A DNA stretch of 64,000 nucleotides from Aphelenchoides besseyi (GCA_024699855.1 JAMPIQ010000001.1:17794001-17858000); one strand, 5' to 3'; shown: positions 24,131 to 36,632, numbered from the stretch's first letter. A program made the numbers and translations. The notes: generated by a model not told the origin, from the letters alone.

Positions 24131-25810
24131 TCAAAGCTGAATGGGAGAATCGTTCGAATTCTTCTTCTGTGAGGAATAGATTGTGTTGGCAACGGAGAAT
24201 CGTGAAGCCAAATGCGATGAACGAGATCGAGTCAACAGTATTGCTTCATAGTCTTGTCGTTTTACATGAATCCACGGTAACCATCGAAAAGCGTAACGAA
24301 AACCCATTCGAAATCTGTAAATCATGACCATTAGCTACGAAATGCAAAGGTACGAGCGGTAATACTTGACTAGCGGATATTGCTAATGCCCGTCAGTCAT
24401 CCTTTTCGGTTAACCGCAACACTCACCGATCACTAAAGACGAAATAGATTATCGAGTTGGTCAATGAGGACATCATGCCAATGAAATAGATTAACTTGAA
24501 CAGGAAGATTACTCAAAGTCAGTTACGTAATCAATTACCATATAAACGTAAAGGGTTGTTTGAAAGCTCAACTTGTTACCGAGACGATCGACAAGAACAA
24601 AAAAATACAATTGATATGGAAGCCAACAGATACAAAACGTGACCACGACCAACGCCAACATATTCGCTGCCTGAACTCGGCTCCTTGATTGATGTCGTTA
24701 AATTCACTACTTACTTTTCGTTTCGCTTTTATACTTTCGCAATGTCGTGTATCGCCGATATCGTGGTTTCGTCTTAGGACGTACGCAACACGACCGTAGG
24801 TCACACTTAAAATCAACAGTGGAACTGCGTATTGCATAACCACAAGTGTGTGATTGTAACTTAAAAGATCGTTGTTGATTGTTGTCTATTTAATAAAACT
24901 TACATGCAAAACATCGCACTGCTTCCGCTGTCACCATCCGGAAAGTTGTCAGCCAAACACAAACGATCTTCGAAGACATTCCCGTTCTCTACGTCCATGA
25001 AGAAGTGGATCTCCATTTTCGAGGCCCACCAAGCGGGAATACCAAACAGAAATGCGACAATCCAAATGATAACAATAATCGAAACAGTAGCGTTTCGTCC
25101 CGGACGTCTACGAAGCGGATATACGATTGCCAAACTGAAATCAAAGTTGTTCCTCAAAACTTTTGGTTTTGACCGTCAAAAACTCACTATCGATCAATGC
25201 TCATTACCTGAAATCATGAAATACGACGATTCTCGGTTTTTCGTAGACTTACGATCATTGTAAAAACGGAAGCACAGATCGGCGTAATTGCCATCATGTT
25301 ATTGAAACCACAATACCAATCGGGAAAAAACCAGTTGTAATAGAGATTGTAGATCGACGAAAAGCCCGTATTTAGGATCGTAATTGTGAGATCCGAAATA
25401 GCGAGATTTAGTCTAAGAATCAAACGACTACATTGATTTACAGTCGAAACAAACTTACAGATAGTAGTTGGTTACTGTGCGCATTCGCTCGTGTCTTAGA
25501 ATGATCCTAAACGACAAATGGCTTTTTCAATGCTTCTCGATTACCATGTGACTGTGACATTTCCAGAAACCGATAGAATGATCAACAGACAAAACATCAA
25601 GCAGCAAAGAACTTGAACGTAAAACGCATGATCGACCGGAAACTGATCGCAATGAACGTGAATATGTCCGGGAAAGTTCAAACGCTCAAGCGATGGACAG
25701 TTGCAATCATTGTCCATGTACGCTCTAAGAAACTCGAATGTCGGCCCCGTTACGCTTGCGTTGAACGTAAGTCGACATTGTGGCGGCGGATCGAAGTTCT
25801 TGTCCAACAT
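24131..25810 (-). CDS. Tachykinin-receptor-like rhodopsin-family GPCR
   Basis: Seven-transmembrane neuropeptide receptor. The start at 25810 follows an in-frame stop. The ectodomain (MLDKNFDPPPQCRLTF...) leads into TM1 (VLCCLMFCLLIILSVSGNVT). TM2-TM3 read NLAISDLTITILNTGFSSIY and PICASVFTMIVMSIDRYFAI, with an intact DRY motif formed across an intron. TM4 (SIIVIIWIVAFLFGIPAWW), TM5 (VVMQYAVPLLILSVTYGRVA), the loop KAKRK, TM6 (VTFCICWLPYQLYFFVLVD) and TM7 (MMSSLTNSIIYFVFSDRFRM) follow. NT...YxxxxxWFxPxxYC, CWLPYQLYF and DRFRMGFRYAFRWLPWI match tachykinin receptors of vertebrates and invertebrates. TM7 has NSIIY instead of the usual NPIIY. The tail is Ser-rich with possible phosphorylation sites. 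About eight short introns. Confidence 0.88.
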
Positions 25811-26265
25811 GTTGACCGAGATGTGGACTCAGCTGACAGCCAGAATGATAACGACGATGCAACTGAGAATCTTAAATGAAAAGCGTTGGCATGGCAATCG
25901 GTCAAATGTACTGTAAAGCGACAATTTTGCTCAAAAATCAAAAGAATTCGAGAAGGGAACACGAACTTGTAATTGAGAGCAAATATCTTCCGCAATAAAC
26001 AGTCGAATTAAAGACCACTGTTTCTTCCGACTCCTCGTTGGTCTCGTCGAGGGTCATGAAACAACCTACGTATTTGATGTCAAAGTTTGTTGGAAATCAA
26101 GAATTTAGTTGATGTGGAAAGAAACTAGTGGCGCATAAAAGCGAAAATATCCGTGGACTTTAACACTCCCGACTTGTTCCCATTTGTTTCCAATTGTGTT
26201 TTCCTTCCGATTCTCGGGAATTGCGCGAGAGCCGGATAAGAAGAATAATTCGGTTAACTGCATTC
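25811..26265. promoter_or_regulatory. Divergent region, GPCR / small basic protein
   Basis: The two flanking start codons point away from each other. No recognisable coding content; an upstream ATG with a very short frame lies in the GPCR leader at about 25,896 on the minus strand. Confidence 0.4.
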
Positions 26266-26723
26266 ATGGATGCAAACGCCGACTACACGATTCCGTTGGT
26301 TTCGAGCTTGGCGGACGATCGACAGCGTGGAGGTGAATCAATGGAATTGAAGTTTAGCACTCGAAAAAGTTCACGATTCCACGGTAACGAGACAAACTCA
26401 AAGCTTTCAAAATCAACCGTTTCACTGTCGACGACACTACAATTATCGAAACCACAAAGTATTTGCAAGCCCCCAAAACTCAATAGCTTTTGCTTAACGA
26501 GAAATTCGGTTTGGACATCAAATTGAATTAACACCTAGCTCCAAAGTCGAAGCGACCTGTTGCAAGAGAAGTCACGGAAAACACGGTGCCAACCATTAAA
26601 CACGATTATGGCAATGCAAACAAACCCAAGATTCCGAGAAAATCGACCACGTTCATCGACCGATTTTCGTGTGTTCACAACCGAAAGATCGTTGGCCATA
26701 AGCGACGAATGCCGTTGGGCTGA
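26266..26723 (+). CDS. Candidate small basic protein, unknown
   Basis: A two-exon model (26266-26458 and 26539-26723, 80-nt intron with donor A/GTATTTG and acceptor ACACCTAG) gives 125 residues: MDANADYTIPLVSSLADDRQ at the start, TPKSKRPVAREVTENTVP in the middle and VHNRKIVGHKRRMPLG at the end. The protein is Ser/Thr/Lys rich and probably disordered, with a TPKSKRP stretch that could be a phosphorylation or nuclear-localisation site. No domain is recognised. The donor site is weak and the intron is longer than most here, so the junction needs transcript evidence; the unspliced frame would end at 26526. Confidence 0.4.
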
Positions 26724-27134
26724 TTCAAAGCGGACCGCTTAAAAAGAAACAATTCACGATCAGGTGCAAGCGAAAGAAATGAACCGCGAGAGTTTTTCCA
26801 TACAAAAAAACACAGGACCCTAAAGTTTTTCGCGAATTTCAACGTGCGTGTTGACTTCGTGAAAGATGTCAACGGTCGTCCATTAGGCTGCGGTTTTTGC
26901 AACGGACACTCATCATCGCCGGACTCTTTACTCGGCTACCATCAGAAGACGCCATTTCTGATTCCATAACCTCAGGGCATCCTTGTCCATCGTTCTCTTT
27001 TGGCTTCTTATTCGCATTGAACAGTCGTGCGATATCTAGACATCAGGACCTAAACGTCGACGAGCAATCGAAGTATACAATTTTTTGTTTATTCAAGCAA
27101 AATTCGATAAACATAAAAACAAATGGGAAAATAC
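26724..27134. other. Intergenic, convergent 3' region
   Basis: Lies between the 3' ends of the small basic protein gene and the forkhead gene. No supported feature; a poly-A-signal-like stretch for the minus-strand gene is seen around 27,080-27,120. Confidence 0.4.
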
Positions 27135-28597
27135 TTAGGGGGAATGATTGTCTTCGTTACGTGGATGAACGGTCGCCAACTTCTTGCGCTCCAACAGCGC
27201 TCCGAACTTCATAGTAGCTTGTGCGTGAATCGATCGGCTACCGTTCGGTGATCTTTGTTCGGGTACGTAGTTCTCGTCGACGGCATACTCGTCATAAGGT
27301 TCGTATCTGACGGCTCGCACGACAACACTTGAATTGGACGGCATGTTGTACGATTCAATTTGTTTCATTTGACGACTCCTATCGGGCTAAACATTAAAGG
27401 TGAATGAAACGAGTTGGTTGGATCCTTTACCTTGACAATAACTATACGGTCTCGTGGACGCGTTGAGCCGTTCGCTGACCAATCCATTTGGTCAACCGAT
27501 GCAACCGTTTCTTCCATTGGCGGCATACCCTTGCGGCCATTTATAATGTCGTCCAATTCGGCGGGATTATCCATCGCCAATTCGATTGTCGACTCGCAGC
27601 GTTCGCGCCACTTGTTGATTTCGGAAGTCATTTTGTCGGCCTTGGACGGATTAATGCACCACAAGCAGGAGCGGCGACCTTGAGGATCAGGAACTTGAGT
27701 ATCGACTTTTTGAAAGCATTTGTTCAACGACAAGTTGTGTCGGACCGAGTTCTTCCAACCGCTGGGTGCTTCTTGAAAGAACGGAAAATTGGCACTGGAA
27801 ACAAAAAGTATCAGTTTCAAAACTTAAATTCCTTTTACCATAAGAAACGATAGATTTCTGCGACGGTCATCTGACCAGTCTCGCTGTTTCGCATCGCCAA
27901 ACCGATGAGACAGGAGTAAGAAAAGAGCGGTTTCTTGAATCCGTTTTTCGTCGGAAACTCATCGATCGGACGGCGTTGAGTGGCTGGTCTCGAGGATTTC
28001 TCTTTTGGCACAACGATCTTTTTCTGTGGCGTGTAGGTGGGAACGTTCAAATCACGTCTGCGAAGCGGCGACAACGGTGCTTGAATGTGTTGAACGACGT
28101 GCTGAGGTTGATGATGTTGATAGGATTCGACAGGTGGCGAAACACGCTCAAGCTCGTGGTATTGTGAGACATGAATCAATGCGGGATCCTCGACCGTACT
28201 GTTTCCGTAGTATGAAGACTGTTGAGAATCTAAGAGCGAATCACCAAACGTTTCACTGGGATTGTTGTCGAAAAACGGGAATGGATTATCGCCATCGATT
28301 AGCTGCTGAAAAACAAGAAGTCAAGAACCTGAAAACAAAATCAGAAACGAACACAATAATGCTCGATCTGATTTGCCGCATCATCTTGATTCAACCAATC
28401 CGCTTCCAATGACGACGGCCAGTGATGCGAGTCCGGCATGTGAGGTTGTTGAGAATCCGATGAGAAGCCTTCTGAGTTTTCGTTCCGTGAAATTGGCATT
28501 TTAAAGTCATGAAGCGAGTTTTCGTCTTCATATTCGTAGCTGAAAATGTTTTTGTTTAATCCGAGATTCTCGTTTCAATCGATCCTTACTGTATCAT
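27135..28597 (-). CDS. Forkhead transcription factor, FOXN1/FOXN4 type
   Basis: Winged-helix DNA-binding regulator. The first exon is only MI plus two bases, joined to [21 protein letters not shown] Gln/Ser/Pro-rich N-terminus ([39 protein letters not shown]) precedes the forkhead domain: [66 protein letters not shown], the [19 protein letters not shown] core and [13 protein letters not shown] after it fit the FOXN1/4 group rather than FOXA-like genes. The C-terminal region ([10 protein letters not shown], spliced to [20 protein letters not shown]) has no known domain. One internal donor, TGT/GTTCG near 28,350, is weak and that junction is uncertain. The upstream 0.95 kb is free of recognised genes and probably regulatory. 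Confidence 0.88.
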
Positions 28598-29547
28598 GAT
28601 TCACAACCGAGTTTAAGTGTCGAAGCGGCAATTCAGAAGCTCAATCGTCGAGGCAGGCGACGAGGAGCGAATGGCGTTTGAAAACGAGCTCTAGAAGTTG
28701 ATAAAAGGGTTTGATCGTAAATGCGGTTATTGCGTTTACACGCGAATCACAGGTCGGCAGAGAAAAAAGCAAAAAACAGTGCCATCGACCTAACGGGATC
28801 GTGGGCCCAATTTTCTCAGCATTACTCAACAACAACGTCGTTCACTCGATCTGTGCCGTCGCTCTCTCTCCCACACTCTCCGCCCACTCCCAAATCGATC
28901 GGCCGTTTGAGTCGCCAAAACCGTCCAACTACTCGTCCGGGTTTTGGGAAGACCGGACGCAAAATTTTTGTATGTCACAGTGAGAGAAGATCCATTTGGG
29001 TCCCAATCGCGCACGCACAGCTGCCGACTCTCGTGGTCATTTCAGTTGCCGAATTGCGCGCTGAAAAAACGTTTCGGGTCGCTCGGTGCGGATCGAAGAC
29101 ACAGAACTCCAACACCCGAAAAGTGTGTCCTCGCCAAATTTTGTGCGCCCGATCTTCGCAGTGCGATTGCGCCGCACGAAGCAACGACGCAGCGCGTAAA
29201 AGAGGGAGAAGCTGCGCGCCAAGAAGCGATTCGAATTGGTCAATCGGGCGTTCTTTTCGCTCCATGGCGAAAAATGGGCGAAGAGTTGGGGAAGTGGACC
29301 AAGAAGGAAACGGGTTCCGGAAGCTCCGCCGAAAACGGGTCGATCCGAGCGACTCATGAGCGCGAATGGAACGAGTTTGCCATTAAATAGAGCCCGTCAT
29401 TTCGCTCGGAACAAACGAATCAACTGAGGCGGGGTATCATGATCGTAAATCAAACCGTTTTCGCAATAAAAAATGACGTAATAAAGACGAATTTTATGCG
29501 ACAACAAAGCATAATAACAATCCTAATCCTCATAATCCTGGCCTCTT
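28598..29547. promoter_or_regulatory. Upstream region of the forkhead gene
   Basis: Long open frames on both strands (up to 212 codons, 28721-29359) overlap each other and are biased to Arg, Ser and Ala, consistent with GC-rich noncoding sequence. No domain, no signal peptide and no consistent splice sites are visible. The 3' UTR of the next minus-strand gene lies at its right edge. Confidence 0.4.
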
Positions 29548-31117
29548 TCAAATCCAATTCTCTTCGGCATATCTATCGGAGGACCAAATACAATCGCGAA
29601 TGAATGGAAGCTTGTGCTCATTGGACTCCAGGCTTTGCAGTTCATGGCAGCTAATGAAAACCGGGCGAATGTTGCGCGCATGCAAGTGCCGGAGGTTCAT
29701 TTGAATCTCACCCAACGGTCTTGTGGGTGGCAAATCAAAGTTGTCCGGCGCTCCGACATCTTTGCGAGTCATCAAGTTCTGTGTGCCATAGATCACAGCA
29801 ACTTGTTGAGCGTCGGGATTGTTCTGGCCTTCACTCAACGGCAACACAACTTTGCGTTTCGGATCAATCCACAACATCGCATCGACAAAAGCTCCGGTGT
29901 TCATGTCCAAATGAGGGGAAGTGGCATGAGTGTTCACATCGGCAATCAAGTACAAAGTTTGACGGAAAACTTCCAAGTCCGATTGCATGTGGACGTTGTT
30001 TCGATAGCGAAACTTCTCGGTCAAACTTTCCTGAGGACCAAAAGATAATAATCAGAAGGCGAAAAACTCACATTCTCTTTCAAGAAGCTTATGATCTCAC
30101 TCGGCAATTTTGGTTCTTGTTTGAGATCGTGACGAAAGGCGCTGGAAATCTGAAGAATATGAACGGCGGAACGAAAGAGTGCTGGCAGCGAAAGTGTTTG
30201 GCGAAGTTCGTTGAAGAATCCGGGAAGAAAGACTCGATTCGCTTCTGAAGTCAACGAGCTGACAATCGCCAAACTGTGAACCAAATTCAACCATTCGGTT
30301 GCTTTTCGCTTCGTCGCAACACTTTCAATCAATCGTTGATTGACTTTTTGAACGGGACGACGAAGAAGTTTCGACGGAACGTTGACGACTGCACAACCCG
30401 AAACGATTCGTTGAACGGAATTCAGTTCATCAGGGCGAATACTGAAAGGAATGTGAAATGCAATAGGAACCAAAGTTGGCTTACTTGTTCGTGTGTGTGT
30501 CCATCCACGAGCAAATGAGCTTCCAGAAGCCGCGGTTATTGATTTGCATTCCGGCGAACGCGTCGACTATGGACGCAATTTGCGACCATCTGGAGAATCT
30601 AAACAGCAAGAGGTATCCACCACATAACCTGGAGACTTACTCGTTGATGCGGTAAATGAACTTCGACGCGATAAAATCGTAGAGTGGCGGGTAGTAAAAT
30701 GACAGGATTTTCAGATTCACCGTCGTTCTAATCAGCATGCTTGGTGAAGGATTTGCGTCCCTGAAATAGCAAAATCAGAGAAATAACAACGAAAACTTAC
30801 AATTCCATCATTTTCTGCGTAATCAACCTCATAACATCAATGTTGCGATGGCGACGAGCAGCCAGAAGATCCAGTGTCTTGTGCAGTTCGGATTGATTCA
30901 TCAACGGAACCACGTCGGATAGCTCTCGTGTAATCGGAGTGAAACGCTCGTCGGATCCTTTGACGTGTTTGGGCAAACTCTCCAACTGATCAATTGCCGT
31001 CAACACACGTTCGATATCTTCGTTCGTGGCGGCAGTCTTCGCCGTCGCGACCAATCGAACGGAGCGAAACCCCAATGAATGAGCGTTGAATGTCGATCGA
31101 ATTATATGTCGGAACAT
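29548..31117 (-). CDS. Mitochondrial FASTK/RAP-domain-like protein
   Basis: Predicted mitochondrial RNA-processing factor. The N-terminus (MFRHIIRSTFNAHSLGFRSV, followed by RLVATAKTAATN) is basic and amphipathic, a good mitochondrial presequence. The body is helical and repetitive (ELHKTLDLLAARRHRNIDVM, VNLKILSFYYPPLYDFIASK, WSQIASIVDAFAGMQINNRG, FRQTLYLIADVNTH), like the helical repeats of FASTK-family proteins. The C-terminal part, GEIQMNLRHLHARNIRPVFI then SCHELQSL and LPFIRDCIW, resembles a RAP domain, in which a residue-rich strand is followed by xxRHLxxxGxxVxxIxxxEW. FASTKD proteins control stability of mitochondrial transcripts. The family call is by pattern; no single invariant motif proves it. 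Introns are short and the start is conserved in context. Confidence 0.55.
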
Positions 31118-31321
31118 TTGAATTACTTGAAATAAAAGTTAACAAAATCTTTTCACCTTCAACCCGGTGGTTTTGTGCGTCCAGTGGACCGCAGAATGCC
31201 GAAGGATTTTCGAGATTAACAGGTTCGTACGTGCATCCGTTTTCATGACTCTCTGATAACTTCCTGATAAGCAATTTAATCGGTAAACGTTAAAAAACAA
31301 AATAACAAATTTCGGACAAAA

Positions 31322-32087
31322 TCAAATTTCATAAAAAGGGATCGGTTTTGGGCTACGCGTATTGTTGCAGATTGGGCAAAGCTTACTATCCGGTTTGCAT
31401 GTGTTGCAATAAACGAGCTGAAACAAAGTAGTCGAGAGTTTTACTCAATGAACAACATACGTGTTGGCAGTGGCTGTTTTGAACAGTGGCGATGGAATGA
31501 TAGCAAGCACAACAGCGGTTATTTTGCGTTTCCGTCATGAGCATCAAATATTCGGTGAGGTTGAGTGTTAGAATACAACCAGAGATCTAAAGATACGAAG
31601 AACAATGAAAAAGCTGGCAATTCCCTTACCAATAACTGTGTGTTATGACAGTGAATAGTTAGATAGTCGTTTCCGGGTCGCGTGGTCATGGCATAGACAC
31701 CCGATCGAGACGAATTTACTTTGACAGCGATTTCAAAAAACGTTGCTCCTGGTGGTCTACGAATCATAAGGAACATGCGAGTACCGATTTTGTAGGGTGG
31801 TTGAATCTTCGTGTTGGCATCTTCGAACTTCACAAACGAGCAAAAGTCGTCAACCGAATCGTAGTCGAACGATTGTATCGGCGATGCGCTGGAAGCTCCA
31901 ATGAAAAACTCGTTGTCACTATCTTCCTTAACGACAGATTACTAACTGATTTGAAAACAAAAGCACTTACGTTGAAGACGATGACATAGTTGAGAATTTC
32001 CCGATCGCCTTTGAGTAATTCGCTCACAGACTTTCGACACACCGCTACCTTTTCATTCACCGGATAGAACTTTATCGACGGTGTCAT
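31322..32087 (-). CDS. RING-finger protein with C-terminal C3HC4 domain
   Basis: Likely E3 ubiquitin ligase or related factor. The start at 32087 (MTPSIKFYPVNEKVAVCRKS) follows an acceptor (TTTCAG) by seven bases, so either a 5' UTR intron or trans-splicing precedes it; an additional upstream coding exon cannot be excluded. The middle part (FVKFEDANTKIQPPYKIGTR, FFEIAVKVNSSRSGVYAMTT) is predicted beta-rich. The C-terminus carries a RING-like array: RCCACYH (Cys pair), NSHCQH, then across an intron LVYCNTC and LCPICNN, spacing C-x2-C ... C-x-H-x2/3-C-x2-C ... C-x2-C. This tail-end RING resembles those of MEX-3, IAP and Mdm2-type ligases. The protein ends at PKPIPFYEI. Substrate unknown. Confidence 0.7.
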
Positions 32088-33195
32088 TGCAGACCTGAAA
32101 TTTGATTAGATGAACTAAACTATCTCTTTTGGAAACTATCTTTAAGCTCAGAAATGTTCGCTGAAAGGTGTTTGCTTTTGCGGTATGTGTGCTGATTTAC
32201 AAGCGAACGATTGGACGAACATGGAGCTTACTCTGCTGGCTACAAAAATTTTGATCATTGAAGACATTTACAAGAATACAATCATTGAAATAGCTTTGAG
32301 ATTCATGAACTCCTTTTCATAATCAAACAGATTGAAAGCCACAGGTGTTGTAAGATGTTTTCTTTGGATTGCGAAGCTTGAACGTTTGTTTCGATCGCAA
32401 TTCGTGTCATCGGGACTCATGAAAAGTTGTCAGTTGACCCTTGTTTCATAAGTCGGGAATGTGTGGAAAATTGATAGACAACGATCGTGTTCGGCAGCTG
32501 TTCAATTGGGACTCATTTTCGAAAGGACGTGAGTTCATGGACGAATGATAATCGAAACGTCTTCGGCTTTTGGTCCTCTCGACTTTTCGTTCTTTCGCTT
32601 ATTCGACGTTACGTGCTGATCGAAGCACATTTGGTGACTAATTAAATTAACCGACAATTAAAGTCATGGATTGGCAATTGGGCTGGGGAACGGCCGACTC
32701 GGAACAACAATTCGAGGGAGACAAAAAGGGCAAAGATGCTGCTAATCGAAGTGTTAACCATGAGGAATAGTTGGACTCCGAGTTTTTAACACGGCCTTCC
32801 ATCTTTTGTTAACTTTTTTCCGCCTTAACGTCGTTGTCAGAATGAACAAACGGACAGAAGGCTTATGAAGTAAAATATTTTTGTTTGGCCTTCAGAATTT
32901 GCGCTCTTGTCGGGGGTTTTTAGGCGTCGAGTTATTTTCGGTTTCAACACAGAGGTCACATTCACAATTGCATGTTATAACAGCCGAGCAGGAGGCTGGT
33001 TTGATTAGTCGGCCAAGTATCGTTTCTTTAAGAAGTTTGCCAAAAAAAGTTTTCTTTTAAGTTCGATCGTGTTTTGGCTTCAAGTTCGTCGCTTAATTAC
33101 GCCTTTTAGAATCCACTGCCCAATTCATTTCACTGCCAATCGCCGGAGGCGAATGTGAGTCGTAGGCATCAGACACGATATTTGGCTTTCTATCG
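32088..33195. promoter_or_regulatory. Divergent region, RING protein / GDNF-receptor-like gene A
   Basis: About 1.1 kb between divergent genes. A very short frame at 32,667 (MDWQLGWGTADSEQQFEGDK..., 34 codons) is the only coding-like item and lacks support. No TATA box at a convincing position. Confidence 0.4.
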
Positions 33196-35690
33196 ATGCT
33201 CCATGAGTTACGTCTACTTCGCTGGTTACTTTGTTTAACTTTTGCGTTTACTTTTCTTGGTCTTTTTTGTAATGGTACGAAGCGAAGCCACTTTAGTATG
33301 AGATCTGTGGTTTTAGCTTCGGGGAATCAACCCGATTGTCTCGATGTGAGGGATGGATGTTGGAATTCCAGCGACTGCAGTCGTTATCTCGAAGATCTGA
33401 GTGCAAGTTGTGGTATTGAACAAGGAATAGCGGGTAAATGAACAGCGTTGATTGAAGTTTAAGATGGTGTTTAGCATGCAACAACTCACAAGAGTGTACG
33501 GAAGCGTTGGTTTCAATTCGCGGAGCTCTAAGCACTATCACGAGCTGCACATGCGAGAATTCGACGAGTTAGTTTACATTAACCAAAATAACCAGCTTCT
33601 AATTTTTAAGATTTTGATGATTGTATTGCTTTCAAGAACTCAATTTGGAACAATGAATGTGAAACGGGTTTTGGTAAGAATTTAAGATTCTTTGTGATAC
33701 GAAATGAGTGATTTTAGTTGAAGAAATCCGTCCTGTTAAACGTCGTTTTACGCGTTCACCCAACGCCGAACGTATCCAACGATGGAGACATGAGTTGAGT
33801 CAAGGTCTGAGTGTTTAAACGAGATGTTTGAATTGTTTGTCTTAAGAGCTGGCACCTCAATTAGGGACTCTTTCATCGACGTCTTGTGACAACGCTTTGC
33901 ATAATTTGTGTTTGAAACACATTTCTTGTCGCGAGCTTTGGAAATTGTTTCGACAGACGTGTGCAGTTGATGAGCAAAATGTTTGTCATATGACAAATCG
34001 TAATGATTGTTGGCAATCGTTTGAAGGAATCTCGTGGACGGTAAGCTCTCCGGCCTCTGAAGTCTAATGTTCAAGTCGTAGGGTCTTGGAAGTTGCACAT
34101 GTGAAACCAATCATTCGGATTGTCATTGGATTCGATTGCAAACCAATTACAACAAGTGCATATGTACGTAGATGAAGAGAATTACTTGCAATTTTTGCAA
34201 TATTTAGATGAAATCACAAGTTCTGGCCAAATTCCAACTACCGTTTCTGTTCGCTTGCCCCCAATTGTACGCCCGATTACAACAACACCGATCGTTCCGT
34301 ATTGGAGTCAGCAAACGACTCGACCGTCCGAACAACAATCTTATTCCTATCAAACTAACTGGTGGACTACGCAGCCGCCGATTGCAAGCATGACGCAAGA
34401 GCAGTATCAACGAGAAGTTGGTAAGTGGAAACTAAAAACTATTAATGTCCTTTAAGCTCGAAGAGAAAATGAAAGGAAACTACACGAACAGCGATTACAA
34501 GAATACGAGAAACAACGTCGACGTTGGGAAATGGAAACTCGGCAAACTGTTGTCGCTACAGTGCCTGCGATCGTTTTTGCTACCACTCAACCATTAACTA
34601 TGCGTCCAGTTGTCACATCAACAGCCTCTTATGTTCGTGCCACTTATAATCAACAACGTGATGCTGCGAACACAAGTCGAACTTATCGACTCAACGGACC
34701 TTATTATCGTTCCAGCAGTCGAGATGAGTATCGAACTGCCGATGTACCGAAGACAACATCAACTATTCCAGTAACAAAAACTCCAATGGTGACAACTACA
34801 ACGATAGAAAGTACAACAACAACCAGTACAAGCACAACTCCTTCGACAACAACAACCGACATTCCGAGTTTAACTTCTACGAAAACTCCAAATCGAAATG
34901 ACGTTCGATCGAACACTCATTTGCCAATGCAATTGTCGTTTAATGTGGTAATCAGTTATTGTTAGGGCTCCCATTTAACTTAATAGTCGTTTAAGAAAAA
35001 AGAGATGACAACTCCCGTACCATCTTCTACTGTTGAGAGCACGGCTAGTGAGTCGCAATCATACGAAACAGCGGAGTTCAATACGACTGAGACTGAAGAA
35101 GCCAACTCAACGGAAATCACGACGACAAGTGATCTGGAGATTAAAACCGTAAAAGACGACATCGAGTTATCGGATGAGTATTCCAATCGTGATGATACAA
35201 AAGTCAAAGAGTCAAAAGAAGGAAGCAGCAATTTGAAGGAACTGGAAAGTGGAGTTTATGTGAATCGATGGGAGTTGCCAACAAACAAAAATAGTCGTGA
35301 GTCTCGTTTCGATAACTGAATTGTTTCCTTGTTTTCTCGATCTTAAATTGTTTTCACTATGACCGTTGAATTTTGTACGTACTCCCACCGTTGAGGTTTT
35401 CGACTCAAGGCGTTTGCTATTCAGTTTGTTCGTCGCACTTCGGCAAAAGTCAAGAGAAGACAATAGAAAACCCATCGGTTGTTCGACTACTATTTTTTCT
35501 TGTCCTCCCAAACGCTGTGGGAGCTACGGATTTGGTTGAGGGGCGCCGGTCGAGAGTTTCGAATTATGCGACCGAAGATTTTGAATTGCAGATTTCGAAG
35601 TCTGTAGACGTTTCCAAGTTCAATAGACTTTGGGTTTTCGATTTGATTAGAAGTTTGAGGAACAATCGATGCGCGGTGAATCGATGCTGA
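33196..35690 (+). CDS. GDNF/GAS1-domain receptor-like protein A
   Basis: Predicted cell-surface protein related to GFR-alpha/GAS1 proteins. A signal peptide (LRLLRWLLCLTFAFTFLGLF) is followed by a first cysteine-rich GDNF/GAS1-like domain (CLDVRDGCWNSSDCSRYLED, ASCGIEQ, CNNSQECTEALVSIRG, SCTCENST). A second follows after a basic linker (TSCDNALHNLCLKHISCREL, WKLFRQTC, NDCWQSFEGIS, SCTCETNHSDCHW). Cysteine order (CxxxxxxC, CxxxL/F...C, CxC) matches the family. Downstream exons code for a Glu/Arg-rich helix (ERKLHEQRLQEYEKQRRRWE) and a mucin-like Thr/Ser stretch (34,780-34,870). The 3' end is uncertain: a last exon after the donor at about 35,297 may start near 35,403 and includes a hydrophobic run (VVRLLFFLVLPNAVGA) that could be a GPI signal. 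Most introns are about 40 nt. It stands immediately upstream of the related gene B. Confidence 0.7.
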
Positions 35691-36632
35691 TTGAGAGGAT
35701 CAGTTGACTAGTTTGGAGGGGGATTAGTGCACAAGACATCGTCGTGTTGCAACCCACGGTTTTCGGTCCAAATTGAATTGGACAGGTGAAGTGGACGGCG
35801 CGTGAATCTTCAAACGCTTCGTGGACGACGTTTCCGTTTTTCTTTGTTTCGATTCGCTCATCCGAATTGCCGTGGAGTTTTGGAACCGAAATGTTTGTGT
35901 GTGGCGAGGAGACCGATTCAGCCGAACTTTTGTTCGCACATTTCGAAGCCTTTCGCTCGTAATCACCGAACATCCAACGCCTACAAATCGGTTTTTGTAG
36001 CCGAGAAACGAGGTCGATTAGTTGTATTTTGGCGGATTGGACGAAGTGGTTTTTGAAGTCTGTGAACGTCATAGGTCCCTTTCACCGAAGACCGGCAATT
36101 TCAATTGGCGGCTATTGAACGTCTTGCGTCAACGAAAGGTTTGACTTCTCAACGACTCATTCCGAGAGTGTTAGCACTCAATTTCACGCACTTGAATGAC
36201 ATGGAAAGAGGCGAATGGATGCGCTCAATTTTACCCGACGATTTCGCGCCACCATTTTGAGTAGAAATCCACAGACCTCCACGCACCCAAAAGTCTCAAT
36301 TTCAAATGTCTCCGCCCTTCGGCCTCTTCGTTCGGCCGGTCCTTCTGTTTCAACGAAAACATTTGGGAGATTTGTTGGCGCGGATTTCGTCCCACCTCCG
36401 CCTGAGTCGCCGGTTTTTCCCCCTCTCTGCTCTTAGCCACTAGGGTCGAGGAGGACGTGTCGCGGAATGACCATCGAGCAAAAAATATAATCGAATTAGC
36501 CGTATAGTCACTGCTTTTGTATTGTTCTCTTTGCGATGAAGAAGATGAATGGGAACTGTCGATAAAAGTTCTTTCGTGTCCAATTGACAGTCGCGAAAGT
36601 TGTCCGGGTTTTTGGACGTTCGGTTTCGAACG
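35691..36632. other. Region between tandem GDNF-receptor-like genes
   Basis: Probably 3' UTR of gene A and promoter of gene B. A 141-codon minus-strand frame (35,647-36,072) lacks domains and is treated as chance. GC-rich segment at 36,220-36,430. Confidence 0.4.

Noticed and set aside
28721..29359. 212-codon plus-strand open frame
   Set aside because: Arg/Ser/Ala-biased, overlapped by equally long minus-strand frames, no domain; typical of GC-rich noncoding DNA.
32667..32771. 34-codon frame (MDWQLGWGTADSEQQFEGDK...)
   Set aside because: Too short and without splice partners.
35647..36072. 141-codon minus-strand frame between the GDNF-receptor-like genes
   Set aside because: No domain or splice context, and antisense to probable UTR and promoter sequence.
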